From Mastigias papua (Eukaryota > Cnidaria > Scyphozoa > Rhizostomeae > Mastigiidae): a stretch of DNA of 64,000 nucleotides. Below, piece by piece: positions 26,716 to 41,555 of this stretch. Made by a program: the position numbers and the translations under genes. Under the pieces are notes generated by a model, which saw only the letters and a program-made list of their open reading frames with translations, searched no databases and was not told the DNA's origin. The DNA is taken from assembly GCA_964019165.1 (NCBI GenBank), contig OZ025267.1, positions 11,718,889 through 11,782,888 on the forward strand, given 5' to 3'. Every line of letters starts with the position of its first letter. The first letter of the stretch is position 1.

Positions 26716-29312
26716 TTTAAAGCTGTATATAGTGTAAAAACAGACACTAAAGCTAATTTGAGTAGGAAACATTAGCTAAACTACTGGCATTGATGTAACC
26801 ATAGATCTAAAAGACGTTAAGTGTATGAGATTGACGCACTTCCACTCAATTTCACTCATACAACAGTATATGCACATATTGGCATTGCTTGTGATGGGCC
26901 TAAAATACGTATGTGTGCAAGGTCTGACAATACAGCAATGACGACAGATCTGATGGTCATATGATATTATAAATGCTAGATTCACTGCAGGAATATGCTT
27001 AGATTATGTTTTGGAGCTATTACACACGTACTTGTAGTGCTTGTAGGCCTTGCATAGTATTGTCAGTTTTGCGACATGTAAAGCACTTTAAAGCTGTATA
27101 TAGTGTAAAAACAGAGACTAAGGCTAATTTGAGTAGGAAACATTAGCTAAACTTCTGGTATCGATGGAACCATAGATGTAAAAGACGTTAAGTGTGTGAG
27201 ATTGACGAACTTCCACTCAATTTCACTCATACAACAGTATATGCACATATTGGCATTGCTTGTGATGGGCCTAAAATACGTATGTGTGCAAGGTCTGACA
27301 ATACAGCAATGACGACAGATCTGATGGTCATATGATATTATAAATGCTAGATTCACTGCAGGAATATGCTTAGATTATGTTTTGGAGCTATTACACACGT
27401 ACTTATAGTGCTTGTAGGCCTTGCATAGTATTGTCAGTTTTGCGACATGTAAAGCACTTTAAAGCTGTATATAGTGTAAAAACAGAGACTAAGGCTAATT
27501 TGAGTAGGAAACATTAGCTAAACTTCTGGCATCGATGGAACCATAGATGTAAAAGACGTTAAGTGTATGAGATTGACGCACTTCCACTCAATTTCACTCA
27601 TACAACAGTATATGCACATATTGGCATTGCTTGTGATGGGCCTAAACTACGTATGTGTGCAAGGTCTGACAATACAGCAATGACGACAGATCTGATGGTC
27701 ATATGATATTATAAAAGCTAGATTCACTGCAGGAATATGCTTAGATTATGTTTTGGAGCTATTACACACGTACTTATAGTGCTTGTAGGCCTTGCATAGT
27801 ATTGTCAGTGTTGCGACATGTAAAGCACTTTAAAGCTGTATATAGTGTAAAAACAGAGACTAAGGCTAATTTGAGTAGGAAACATTAGCTAAACTTCTGG
27901 CATCGATGTAACCATAGATGTAAAAGACGTTAAGTGTATGAGATTGACGCACTTCCACTCAATTTCACTCATACAACAGTATATGCACATATTGGCATTG
28001 CTTGTGATGGGCCTAAAATACGTATGTGTGCAAGGTCTGACAATACAGCAATGACGACAGATCTGATGGTCATATGATATTATAAATGCTAGATTCACTG
28101 CGGGAATATGCTTAGATTATGTTTTGGAGCTATTACACACGTACTTATAGTGATTGTAGGCCTTGCATAGTATTGTCAGTTTTGCGACATGTAAAGCACT
28201 TTAAAGCTGTATATAGTGTAAACGCAGAGACTACGGCTAATTTGAGTAGGAAACATTAGCTAAACTACTGGCATCGATGTAACCATAGATGTAAAAGACG
28301 TTAAGTGTATGAGATTGACGCACTTCCACTCAATGTTACTCATACAACAGTATATGCACATATTGGCATTGCTTGTGATGGGCCTAAAATAGGTATGTGT
28401 GCAATGTCTGACAATACAGCAATGACGACAGAACTAAAGGTTATATGATATTATAAATGCTAGATTCACTGCAGGAATATGCTTAGATTATGTTTTGGAG
28501 CTATTACACACGTACTTATAGTGATTGTAGGCCTTGCATAGTATTGTCAGTTTTGCGACATGTAAAGCACTTTAAAGCTGTATATAGTGTAAAAACAGAG
28601 ACTAAGGCTAATTTGAGTAGGAAACATTAGCTAAACTGCTGGCATCGATGTAACCATAGATGTAAAAGACGTTAAGTGTATGAGATTTACGCACTTCCAC
28701 TCAATTTCACTCATACAACAGTATATGCACATATTGGCATTGTTTGTGATAGGCCTAAAATACGTATGTGTGCAATGTCTGACAATACAGCAATGACGAC
28801 AGATCTAATGGTCATATGATATTATAAATGCTAGATTCACTGCAGGAATATGCTTAGATTATGTTTTGGAGCTATTACACACGTACTTATAGTGATTGTA
28901 GGCCTTGCATAGTATTGTCAGTTTTGCGACATGTAAAGCACTTTAAAGCTGTATATAGTGTAAAAACAGAGACTAAGGCTAATTTGAGTAGGAAACATTA
29001 GCTAAACTGCTGGCATCGATGTAACCATAGATGTAAAAGACGTTAAGTGTATGAGATTTACGCACTTCCACTCAATTTCACTCATACAACAGTATATGCA
29101 CATATTGGCATTGTTTGTGATAGGCCTAAAATACGTATGTGTGCAATGTCTGACAATACAGCAATGACGACAGATCTAATGGTCATATGATATTATAAAT
29201 GCTAGATTCACTGCAGGAATATGCTTAGATTATGTTTTGGAGCTATTACACACGTACTTATAGTGATTGTAGGCCTTGCATGGTATTGTCTGTTTTGCGA
29301 CATGTAAAGCAC
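26345..29312. repeat. Region III 8-monomer unit (M72-M79)
   Basis: Monomers at 26345, 26716, 27087, 27458, 27829, 28200, 28571 and 28942. The order is E|C hybrid, D variant (AGATCTAAAAG, CTTGTAGTGCTTG), E variant (GTGTGTGAG, GACGAAC), K variant (AAAGCTAG, CAGTGTTGC), K, R, S, S. R is recognised by ACTACGGC, CAATGTTAC, AATAGGTATG and GAACTAAAGG. S has CTGCTGG, GAGATTTACGC and TTGTTTGTGATAGG. The two S monomers are almost identical except for their right ends. This is the first appearance of R, which later dominates region IV. Confidence 0.78.
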
Positions 29313-32280
29313 TTTAAAGCTGTAAGTAGTGTAAAAACGTAGACTAAGGCTAATTTGAGTAGGAAACATTAGCTAAACTACTGGCATCGATGTAACCATA
29401 GATGTAAAAGACGTCAAGTGTATGAGATTGACGCACTTCCACTCAATTTTACTCATACAACAGTAAATGCACATATTAGCATTGCTTGTGAAGGGCCTAA
29501 AATACGTATGTGTGGAAGGTCTGACAATACAGCAATGACGACAGATCTGATAGTCATATGATATTATAAATGCTAGATTTACTGCAGGAATATGCTTAGA
29601 TTATGTTTTGGAGCTTTTACACACGTACTTATAGTGATTGTAGGCCTTGCATAGTATTGTCAGTTTTGCGACATGTAAAGCACTTTAAAGCTGTATATAG
29701 TGTAAAAACAGACACTAAAGCTAATTTGAGTAGGAAACATTAGCTAAACTACTGGCATTGATGTAACCATAGATCTAAAAGACGTTAAGTGTATGAGATT
29801 GACGCACTTCCACTCAATTTCACTCATACAACAGTATATGCACATATTGGCATTGCTTGTGATGGGCCTAAAATACGTATGTGTGCAAGGTCTGACAATA
29901 CAGCAATGACGACAGATCTGATGGTCATATGATATTATAAATGCTAGATTCACTGCAGGAATATGCTTAGATTATGTTTTGGAGCTATTACACACGTACT
30001 TGTAGTGCTTGTAGGCCTTGCATAGTATTGTCAGTTTTGCGACATGTAAAGCACTTTAAAGCTGTATATAGTGTAAAAACAGAGACTAAGGCTAATTTGA
30101 GTAGGAAACATTAGCTAAACTTCTGGTATCGATGGAACCATAGATGTAAAAGACGTTAAGTGTGTGAGATTGACGAACTTCCACTCAATTTCACTCATAC
30201 AACAGTATATGCACATATTGGCATTGCTTGTGATGGGCCTAAAATACGTATGTGTGCAAGGTCTGACAATACAGCAATGACGACAGAACTGATGGTCATA
30301 TGATATTATAAAAGCTAGATTCACTGCAGGAATATGCTTAGATTATGTTTTGGAGCTATTACACACGTACTTATAGTGCTTGTAGGCCTTGCATAGTATT
30401 GTCAGTGTTGCGACATGTAAAGCACTTTAAAGCTGTATATAGTGTAAAAACAGAGACTAAGGCTAATTTGAGTAGGAAACATTAGCTAAACTTCTGGCAT
30501 CGATGGAACCATAGATGTAAAAGACGTTAAGTGTATGAGATTGACGCACTTCCACTCAATTTCACTCATACAACAGTATATGCACATATTGGCATTGCTT
30601 GTGATGGGCCTAAAATACGTATGTGTGCAAGGTCTGACAATACAGCAATGACGACAGATCTGATGGTCATATGATATTATAAATGCTAGATTCACTGCGG
30701 GAATATGCTTAGATTATGTTTTGGAGCTATTACACACGTACTTATAGTGATTGTAGGCCTTGCATAGTATTGTCAGTTTTGCGACATGTAAAGCACTTTA
30801 AAGCTGTATATAGTGTAAACACAGAAAATAAGGCTAATTTGAGTAGGAAACATTAGCTAAACTACTGGCATCGATGGAACTATAGATGTAAAAGACGTTA
30901 AGTGTATGAGATTGACGCACTTCCACTCAATTTCACTCATACAACAGTATATGCACATATTGGCATTGCTTGTGATGGGCCTAAAATACGTATGTGTGCA
31001 AGGTCTGACAATACAGCAATGACGACAGATCTGATGGTCATATGATATTATAAATGCTAGATTCACTGCAGGAATATGCTTAGATTATGTTTTGAAGCTA
31101 TTGCAGACGTACTTATAGTGATTGTAGGCCTTGCATAGTATTGTCAGTTTTGCGACATGTAAAGCACTTTAAAGCTGTATATAGTGTAAAAATAGAGACT
31201 AAGGCTAATTTGAGTAGGAAACATTAGCTAAACTACTAGCATCGATGTAACCATAGATGTAAAAGACGTTAAGTGTATGAGATTGACGCACTTCCACTCA
31301 ATTTCACTTATACAACAGTATATGCACATATTGGCATTGCTTGTGATGGGCCTAAAATACGTATGTGTACAAGGTCTGACAATACAGCAATGACGACAGA
31401 TCTGATGGTCATATGATATTATAAATGCTAGATTCACTGCAGGAATATGCTTAGATTATGTTTTGGAGCTATTACAGACGTACTTATAGTGATTGTAGGC
31501 CTTGCAGAGTAATGTCAGTTTTGCGACATGTAAAGCACTTTAAAGCTGTATATAGTGTAAAAACAGAGACTAAGGCTAAGTTTAATTGGAAACATTAGCT
31601 AAACTACTGGCATCGGTGTAAACATAGACGTAAAAGACGTTTAGCAGATGAGATTGACGCACTTCCACTCAATTTCACTCATACAACAGTATATGCACAT
31701 ATTGGCATTGCTTGTGATGGGCCTAAAATAAGTATGTGTGCAATGTCTGACAATACAGCAATGACGACAGAACTAAAGGTTATATGATATTATAAATGCT
31801 AGATTCACTGCAGGAATATGCTTAGATTATGTTTTGGAGCTATTACACACGTACTTATAGTGATTGTAGGCCTTGCATAGTATTGTCAGTTTTGCGACAT
31901 GTAAAGCACTCTAAAGCTGTATATAGTGTAAACACAGAGACTACGGCTAATTTGAGTAGGAAACATTAGCTAAACTGCTGGCATCGATGTAACCATAGAT
32001 GTAAAAGACGTTAAGTGTATGAGATTTACGCACTTCCACTCAATTTCACTCATACAACAGTAAATGCACATATTGGCATTGTTTGCGATAGGCCTAAAAT
32101 ACGTATGTGTGCAATGTCTGACAATACAGCAATGACGACAGATCTAATGGTCATATGATATTATAAATGCTAGATTCACTGCAGGAATATGCTTAGATTA
32201 TGTTTTGGAGCTATTACACACGTACTTATAGTGATTGTAGGCCTTGCATGGTATTGTCTGTTTTGCGACATGTAAAGCAC
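29313..32280. repeat. Region III 8-monomer unit (M80-M87)
   Basis: Monomers at 29313, 29684, 30055, 30426, 30797, 31168, 31539 and 31910. The order is C variant (AAACGTAGAC, GAAGGG, GCTTTTAC), D variant, E|K hybrid, K, T, U, V, R|S hybrid. T has GATGGAACTATAG. U has AAAATAGAGAC, ACTAGCATCG, TTCACTTATAC and GCAGAGTAATG. V has AAGTTTAATTGG, CATCGGTGTAAAC, TTTAGCAGATG and GAACTAAAGGTTATATG. The first three monomers match the next unit at 32281, and T-U-V match 34878-35990. Confidence 0.8.
30055..30425. repeat. Hybrid monomer M82, E-variant left part with K-variant right part
   Basis: GTGTGTGAG and GACGAAC on the left come from the E variant at 27087. AAAGCTAG, AGTGCTTG and CAGTGTTGC on the right come from the K variant at 27458. 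It also has AGAACTGATGG, shared only with M93. One intervening monomer junction is lost relative to the 27087-27828 pair, so this copy looks like a 371-bp deletion product by exchange between neighbours. Confidence 0.8.
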
Positions 32281-35200
32281 TTTAAAGCTGTAAGTAGTGT
32301 AAAAACGTAGACTAAGGCTAATTTGAGTAGGAAACATTAGCTAAACTACTGGCATCGATGTAACCATAGATGTAAAAGACGTCAAGTGTATGAGATTGAC
32401 GCACTTCCACTCAATTTTACTCATACAACAGTAAATGCACATATTAGCATTGCTTGTGAAGGGCCTAAAATACGTATGTGTGCAAGGTCTGACAATACAG
32501 CAATGACGACAGATCTGATAGTCATATGATATTATAAATGCTAGATTTACTGCAGGAATATGCTTAGATTATGTTTTGGAGCTTTTACACACGTACTTAT
32601 AGTGATTGTAGGCCTTGCATAGTATTGTCAGTTTTGCGACATGTAAAGCACTTTAAAGCTGTATATAGTGTAAAAACAGACACTAAAGCTAATTTGAGTA
32701 GGAAACATTAGCTAAACTACTGGCATTGATGTAACCATAGATCTAAAAGACGTTAAGTGTATGAGATTGACGCACTTCCACTCAATTTCACTCATACAAC
32801 AGTATATGCACATATTGGCATTGCTTGTGATGGGCCTAAAATACGTATGTGTGCAAGGTCTGACAATACAGCAATGACGACAGATCTGATGGTCATATGA
32901 TATTATAAATGCTAGATTCACTGCAGGAATATGCTTAGATTATGTTTTGGAGCTATTACACACGTACTTGTAGTGCTTGTAGGCCTTGCATAGTATTGTC
33001 AGTTTTGCGACATGTAAAGCACTTTAAAGCTGTATATAGTGTAAAAACAGAGACTAAGGCTAATTTGAGTAGGAAACATTAGCTAAACTTCTGGTATCGA
33101 TGGAACCATAGATGTAAAAGACGTTAAGTGTGTGAGATTGACGAACTTCCACTCAATTTCACTCATACAACAGTATATGCACATATTGGCATTGCTTGTG
33201 ATGGGCCTAAAATACGTATGTGTGCAAGGTCTGACAATACAGCAATGACGACAGATCTGATGGTCATATGATATTATAAATGCTAGATTGACTGCAGGAA
33301 TATGCTTAGATTATGTTTTGGAGCTATTACACACGTACTTATAGTGATTGTAGGCCTTGCATAGTATTGTCAGTTTTGCGACATGTAAAGCACTTTAAAG
33401 CTGTATATAGTGTAAAAAAAAAAACTAAGGCTAATTTGAGTAGGAAACATTAGCTAAACTGCTGGCATCGATGTAACCATAGATGTAAAAGACGTTTAGT
33501 GTATGAGATTGACGCACTTCCACTCAATTTCACTCATACAACAGTATATGCACATATTGGCATTGCTTGTGATGGGCCTAAAATACGTATGTGTGCAAGG
33601 TCTGACAATACAGCAATGACGACAGATCTGATGGTCATATGATATTATAAATGCTAGATTCACTGCAGGAATATGCTTAGATTATGTTTTGGAGCTATTA
33701 CACACGTACTTATAGTGCTTGTAGGCCTTGCATAGTATTGTCAGTTTTGCGACATGTAAAGCACTTTAAAGCTGTATATAGTGTAAAAAAAGAGACTAAG
33801 GCTAATTTGAGTAGGAAACATTAGCTAAACTTCTGGCATCGATGGAACCATAGATGTAAAAGACGTTAAGTGTATGAGATTGACGCACTTCCACTCAATT
33901 TCACTCATACAACAGTATATGCACATATTGGCATTGCTTGTGATGGGCCTAAAATACGTATGTGTGCAAGGTCTGACAATACAGCAATGACGACAGATCT
34001 GATGGTCATATGATATTATAAATGCTAGATTCACTGCAGGAATATGCTTAGATTATGTTTTGGAGCTATTACACACGTACTTATAGTGATTGTAGGCCTT
34101 GCATAGTATTGTCAGTTTTGCGACATGTAAAGCACTTTAAAGCTTTATATAGTGTAAAAACAGAGACTAAGGCTAATTTGAGTAGGAAACATTAGCTAAA
34201 CTGCTGGCATCGATGTAACCATAGATGTAAAAGACGTTAAGTGTATGAGATTGACGCACGTCCACTCAATTTCACTCATACAACAGTATATGCACATATT
34301 GGCATTGCTTGTGATGGGCCTAAAATACGTATGTGTGCAAGGTCTGACAATACAGCAATGACGACAGAACTGATGGTCATATGATATTATAAATGCTAGA
34401 TTCACTGCAGGAATATGCTTAGATTATGTTTTGGAGCTATTACACACGTACTTATAGTGCTTGTAGGCCTTGCATAGTATTGTCAGTGTTGCGACATGTA
34501 AAGCACTTTAAAGCTGTATATAGTGTAAAAACAGAGACTAAGGCTAATTTGAGTAGGAAACATTAGCTAAACTTCTGGCATCGATGGAACCATAGATGTA
34601 AAAGACGTTAAGTGTATGAGATTGACGCACTTCCACTCAATTTCACTCATACAACAGTATATGCACATATTGGCATTGCTTGTGATGGGCCTAAAATACG
34701 TATGTGTGCAAGGTCTGACAATATAGCAATGACGACAGATCTGATGGTCATATGATATTATAAATGCTAGATTCACTGCGGGAATATGCTTAGATTATGT
34801 TTTGGAGCTATTACACACGTACTTATAGTGATTGTAGGCCTTGCATAGTATTGTCAGTTTTGCGACATGTAAAGCACTTTAAAGCTGTATATAGTGTAAA
34901 CACAGAAAATAAGGCTAATTTGAGTAGGAAACATTAGCTAAACTACTGGCATCGATGGAACTATAGATGTAAAAGACGTTAAGTGTATGAGATTGACGCA
35001 CTTCCACTCAATTTCACTCATACAACAGTATATGCACATATTGGCATTGCTTGTGATGGGCCTAAAATACGTATGTGTGCAAGGTCTGACAATACAGCAA
35101 TGACGACAGATCTGATGGTCATATGATATTATAAATGCTAGATTCACTGCAGGAATATGCTTAGATTATGTTTTGGAGCTATTGCAGACGTACTTATAGT

Positions 35201-36732
35201 GATTGTAGGCCTTGCATAGTATTGTCAGTTTTGCGACATGTAAAGCACTTTAAAGCTGTATATAGTGTAAAAATAGACACTAAGGCTAATTTGAGTAGGA
35301 AACATTAGCTAAACTACTAGCATCGATGTAACCATAGATGTAAAAGACGTTAAGTGTATGAGATTGACGCACTTCCACTCAATTTCACTTATACAACAGT
35401 ATATGCACATATTGGCATTGCTTGTGATGGGCCTAAAATACGTATGTGTGCAAGGTCTGACAATACAGCAATGACGACAGATCTGATGGTCATATGATAT
35501 TATAAATGCTAGATTCACTGCAGGAATATGCTTAGATTATGTTTTGGAGCTATTACAGACGTACTTATAGTGATTGTAGGCCTTGCAGAGTAATGTCAGT
35601 TTTGCGACATGTAAAGCACTTTAAAGCTGTATATAGTATAAAAACAGAGACTAAGGCTAAGTTTAATTGGAAACATTAGCTAAACTACTGGCATCGGTGT
35701 AAACATAGACGTAAAAGACGTTTAGCAGATGAGATTGACGCACTTCCACTCAATTTCACTCATACAACAGTATATGCACATATTGGCATTGCTTGTGATG
35801 GGCCTAAAATAAGTATGTGTGCAATGTCTGACATTACAGCAATGACGACAGAACTAAAGGTTATATGATATTATAAATGCTAGATTCACTGCAGGAATAT
35901 GCTTAGATTATGTTTTGGAGCTATTACACACGTACTTATAGTGATTGTAGGCCTTGCATAGTATTGTCAGTTTTGCGACATGTAAAGCACTCTAAAGCTG
36001 TATATAGTGTAAACACAGAGACTACGGCTAATTTGAGTAGGAAACATTAGCTAAACTACTGGCATCGATGTAACCATAGATGTAAAAGACGTTAAGTGTA
36101 TGAGATTGACGCACTTCCACTCAATGTTACTCATACAACAGTATATGCACATATTGGCATTGCTTGTGATGGGCCTAAAATAGGTATGTGTGCAATGTCT
36201 GACAATACAGCAATGACGACAGAACTAAAGGTTATATGATATTATAAATGCTAGATTCACTGCAGGAATATGCTTAGATTATGTTTTGGAGCTATTACAC
36301 ACTTACTTATAGTGATTGTAGGCCTTGCATAGTATTGTCAGTTTTGCGACATGTAAAGCACTTTAAAGCTGTATATAGTGTAAACACAGAGACTACGGCT
36401 AATTTGAGTAGGAAACATTAGCTAAACTACTGGCATCGATGTAACCATAGATGTAAAAGACGTTAAGTGTATGAGATTGACGCACTTCCACTCAATGTTA
36501 CTCATACAACAGTATATGCACATATTGGCATTGCTTGTGATGGGCCTAAAATAGGTATGTGTGCAATGTCTGACAATACAGCAATGACGACAGAACTAAA
36601 GGTTATATGATATTATAAATGCTAGATTCACTGCAGGAATATGCTTAGATTATGTTTTGGAGCTATTACACACGTACTTATAGTGATTGTAGGCCTTGCA
36701 TAGTATTGTCAGTTTTGCGACATGTAAAGCAC
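32281..36732. repeat. Region III 12-monomer unit (M88-M99)
   Basis: Monomers at 32281, 32652, 33023, 33394, 33765, 34136, 34507, 34878, 35249, 35620, 35991 and 36362. The order is C variant, D variant, E variant, an A-tract monomer, H, I/K mosaic (CTTTATATAG, GCACGTCC, AGAACTGATGG, CAGTGTTGC), K (ACAATATAGC), T, U, V, R, R. It combines the C-D-E start of the previous unit, a piece of region II (H, I) and the T-U-V-R-R run that is the core of region IV. It therefore bridges the HOR families. Confidence 0.8.
33394..33764. repeat. Monomer M91 with an 11-A tract
   Basis: Around 33414-33424 the usual GTAAAAACAGAGACT becomes an unbroken run of eleven A followed by CTAAGG, with no change in monomer length. 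H monomers have seven A at the same place. The rest is L-like (CTGCTGG) with GTTTAGTG and AGTGCTTG. The run is the longest homopolymer I noticed in the window. Confidence 0.85.
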
Positions 36733-37474
36733 TTTAAAGCTGTATATAGTGTAAAAACAGAGACTAAGGCTAATTTGAGTAGGAAACATTAGCTAAACTA
36801 CTGGCATCGATGTAACCATAGATGTAAAAGACGTTAAAAGTATGAGATTGACGCACTTCCACTCAATTTCACTCATACAACAGTATATGCACATATTGGC
36901 ATTGCTTGTGATGGGCCTAAAATACGTATGTGTGCAAGGTCTGACAATACAGCAATGACGACAGATCTGATGGTCATATGATATTATAAATGCTAGATTC
37001 ACTGCAGGAATATGCTTAGATTATGTTTTGGAGCTATTACACACGTACTTATAGTGATTGTAGGCGTTGCATAGTATTGTCAGTTTTGCGACATGTAAAG
37101 CACTTTAAAGCTGTATATAGTGTAAAAACAGAGACTAAGGCTAATTTGAGTAGGAAACATTAGCTAAACTACTGGCATCGATGTAACCATAGATGTAAAA
37201 GACGTTAAAAGTATGAGATTGACGCACTTCCACTCAATTTCACTCATACAACAGTATATGCACATATTGGCATTGCTTGTGATGGGCCTAAAATACGTAT
37301 GTGTGCAAGGTCTGACAATACAGCAATGACGACAGATCTGATGGTCATATGATATTATAAATGCTAGATTCACTGCAGGAATATGCTTAGATTATGTTTT
37401 GGAGCTATTACACACGTACTTATAGTGATTGTAGGCGTTGCATAGTATTGTCAGTTTTGCGACATGTAAAGCAC
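36733..37474. repeat. Region IV start, W-W pair (M100-M101)
   Basis: Two near-identical monomers at 36733 and 37104. W is marked by GTTAAAAGTATGAG (A106 A107) and TAGGCGTTGC near 330; elsewhere it is like A. The pair follows R-R and precedes X, as in the complete 10-mer at 43781-47490. Confidence 0.85.
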
Positions 37475-40071
37475 TTTAAAGCTGTATATAGTGTAAAAAC
37501 AGAGACTAAGGCTAATTTGAGTAGGAAACATTAGCTAAACTACTGGCATCGATGTAACCATAGATGTAAAAGACGTTAAGTGTTTGAGATTGATTCACTT
37601 CCACTCAATTTCACTCATACAACAGTATATGCACATATTCGCATTGCTTGTGATGGGCCTAAAATACGTATGTGTGCAATGTCTGACAATACAGCAATGA
37701 CGACAGATCTAATGGTCATATGATATTATAAATGCTAGATTCACTGCAGGAATATGCTTAGATTATGTTTTGGAGCTATTACACACGTACTTATAGGGAT
37801 TGTAGGCCTTGCATGGTATTGTCTGTTTTGCGACATGTAAGGCACTTTAAAGCTGTAAGTAGTGTAAAAACGTAGACTAAGGCTAATGTGAGTAGGAAAC
37901 ATTAGCTAAACTACTGGCATCGAAGTAACCATAGATGTAAAAGACGTCAAGTGTATGAGATTGACGCACTTCCACTCAATTTTACTCATACAACAGTATA
38001 TGCACATATTGGCATTGCTTGTGATGGGCCTTAAATAAGTATGTGTGCAATGTCTGACAATACAGCAATGACGACAGATCTAATGGTCATATGATATTAT
38101 AAATGCTAGATTCACTGCATGAATATGCTGAGATTATGTTTTGGAGCTATTACACACGTACTTATAGGGATTGTACGCCGTGCATAGTAATGTCAGTTTT
38201 GCGACATGTAAAGCACTTTAAAGCTGTATATAGTGTAAAAACAGAGACTAAGGCTAATTTGAGTAGGAAACATTAGCTAAACTTCTGGTATCGATGGAAC
38301 CATAGATGTAAAAGACGTTAAGTGTATGAGATTGACGCACTTCCACTCAATTTCACTCATACAACAGTATATGCACATATTGGCATTGCTTGTGATGGGC
38401 CTAAAATACGTATGTGTGCAAGGTCTGACAATACAGCAATGACGACAGATCTGATGGTCATATGATATTATAAATGCTAGATTCACTGCGGGAATATGCT
38501 TAGATTATGTTTTGGAGCTATTACACACGTACTTATAGTGATTGTAGGCCTTGCATAGTATTGTCAGTTTTGCGACATGTAAAGCACTTTAAAGCTGTAT
38601 ATAGTGTAAACACAGAGAATAACGCTAATTTGAGTAGGAAACATTAGCTAAACTACTGGCATCGATGGAACTATAGATGTAAAAGACGTTAAGTGTATGA
38701 GATTGACGCACTTCCACTCAATTTCACTCATACAACAGTATATGCACATATTGGCATTGCTTGTGATGGGCCTAAAATACGTATGTGTGCAAGGTCTGAC
38801 AATACAGCAATGACGACAGATCTGATGGTCATATGATATCATAAATGCTAGATTCACTGCAGGAATATGCTTAGATTATGTTTTGGAGCTATTACACACG
38901 TACTTATAGTGATTGTAGGCCTTGCATAGTATTGTCAGTTTTGCGACATGTAAAGCACTTTAAAGCTGTATATAGTGTAAAAATAGAGACTAAGGCTAAT
39001 TTGAGTAGGAAACATTAGCTAAACTACTAGCATCGATGTAACCATAGATGTAAAAGACGTTAAGTGTATGAGATTGACGCACTTCCACTCAATTTCACTT
39101 ATACAACAGTATATGCACATATTGGCATTGCTTGTGATGGGCCTAAAATACGTATGTGTGCAAGGTCTGACAATACAGCAATGACGACAGATCTGATGGT
39201 CATATGATATTATAAATGCTAGATTCACTGCAGGAATATGCTTAGATTATGTTTTGGAGCTATTACAGACGTACTTATAGTGATTGTAGGCCTTGCAGAG
39301 TAATGTCAGTTTTGCGACATGTAAAGCACTTTAAAGCTGTATATAGTATAAAAACAGAGACTAAGGCTAAGTTTAATTGGAAACATTAGCTAAACTACTG
39401 GCATCGGTGTAAACATAGACGTAAAAGACGTTTAGCAGATGAGATTGACGCACTTCCACTCAATTTCACTCATACAACAGTATATGCACATATTGGCATT
39501 GCTTGTGATGGGCCTAAAATAAGTATGTGTGCAATGTCTGACAATACAGCAATGACGACAGAACTAAAGGTTATATGATATTATAAATGCTAGATTCACT
39601 GCAGGAATATGCTTAGATTATGTTTGGGAGCTATTACACACGTACTTATAGTGATTGTAGGCCTTGCATAGTATTGTCAGTTTTGCGACATGTAAAGCAC
39701 TTTAAAGCTGTATATAGTGTAAACACAGAGACTACGGCTAATTTGAGTAGGAAACATTAGCTAAACTACTGGCATCGATGTAACCATAGATGTAAAAGAC
39801 GTTAAGTGTATGAGATTGACGCACTTCCACTCAATGTTACTCATACAACAGTATATGCACATATTGGCATTGCTTGTGATGGGCCTAAAATAGGTATGTG
39901 TGCAATGTCTGACAATACAGCAATGACGACAGAACTAAAGGTTATATGATATTATAAATGCTAGATTCACTGCAGGAATATGCTTAGATTATGTTTTGGA
40001 GCTATTACACACGTACTTATAGTGATTGTAGGCCTTGCATAGTATTGTCAGTTTTGCGACATGTAAAGCAC

Positions 40072-40442
40072 TTTAAAGCTGTATATAGTGTAAACACAGA
40101 GACTACGGCTAATTTGAGTAGGAAACATTAGCTAAACTACTGGCATCGATGTAACCATAGATGTAAAAGACGTTAAGTGTATGAGATTGATTCACTTCCA
40201 CTCAATTTCACTCATACAACAGTATATGCACATATTGGCATTGCTTGTGATGGGCCTAAAATACGTATGTGTGCAAGGTCTGACAATACAGCAATGACGA
40301 CAGATCTGATGGTCATATGATATCATAAATGCTAGATTCACTGCAGGAATATGCTTAGATTATGTTTTGGAGCTATTACACACGTACTTATAGTGATTGT
40401 AGGCCTTGCATAGTATTGTCAGTTTTGCGACATGTAAAGCAC
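40072..40442. repeat. Triple-mosaic monomer M109 (R|X|T)
   Basis: The left end is R (GTAAACACAGAGACTACGG). The centre is X (TTGATTCAC). The right part is T (CAAGGTC, GATCTGATGG, GATATCATAAATG). The equivalent copy at 54540 has the same three segments, but its X segment extends to ATTCGC, where this one has ATTGGC. Confidence 0.82.
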
Positions 40443-41555
40443 TTTAAAGCTGTATATAGTGTAAAAATAGAGACTAAGGCTAATTTGAGTAGGAAACATT
40501 AGCTAAACTACTAGCATCGATGTAACCATAGATGTAAAAGACGTTAAGTGTATGAGATTGACGCACTTCCACTCAATTTCACTTATACAACAGTATATGC
40601 ACATATTGGCATTGCTTGTGATGGGCCTAAAATACGTATGTGTGCAAGGTCTGACAATACAGCAATGACGACAGATCTGATGGTCATATGATATTATAAA
40701 TGCTAGATTCACTGCAGGAATATGCTTAGATTATGTTTTGGAGCTATTACAGACGTACTTATAGTGATTGTAGGCCTTGCAGAGTAATGTCAGTTTTGCG
40801 ACATGTAAAGCACTTTAAAGCTGTATATAGTATAAAAACAGAGACTAAGGCTAAGTTTAATTGGAAACATTAGCTAAACTACTGGCATCGGTGTAAACAT
40901 AGACGTAAAAGACGTTTAGCAGATGAGATTGACGCACTTCCACTCAATTTCACTCATACAACAGTATATGCACATATTGGCATTGCTTGTGATGGGCCTA
41001 AAATAAGTATGTGTGCAATGTCTGACAATACAGCAATGACGACAGAACTAAAGGTTATATGATATTATAAATGCTAGATTCACTGCAGGAATATGCTTAG
41101 ATTATGTTTTGGAGCTATTACACACGTACTTATAGTGATTGTAGGCCTTGCATAGTATTGTCAGTTTTGCGACATGTAAAGCACTTTAAAGCTGTATATA
41201 GTGTAAACACAGAGACTACGGCTAATTTGAGTAGGAAACATTAGCTAAACTACTGGCATCGATGTAACCATAGATGTAAAAGACGTTAAGTGTATGAGAT
41301 TGACGCACTTCCACTTAATGTTACTCATACAACAGTATATGCACATATTGGCATTGCTTGTGATGGGCCTAAAATAGGTATGTGTGCAATGTCTGACAAT
41401 ACAGCAATGACGACAGAACTAAAGGTTATATGATATTATAAATGCTAGATTCACTGCAGGAATATGCTTAGATTATGTTTTGGAGCTATTACACACGTAC
41501 TTATAGTGATTGTAGGCCTTGCATAGTATTGTCAGTTTTGCGACATGTAAAGCAC

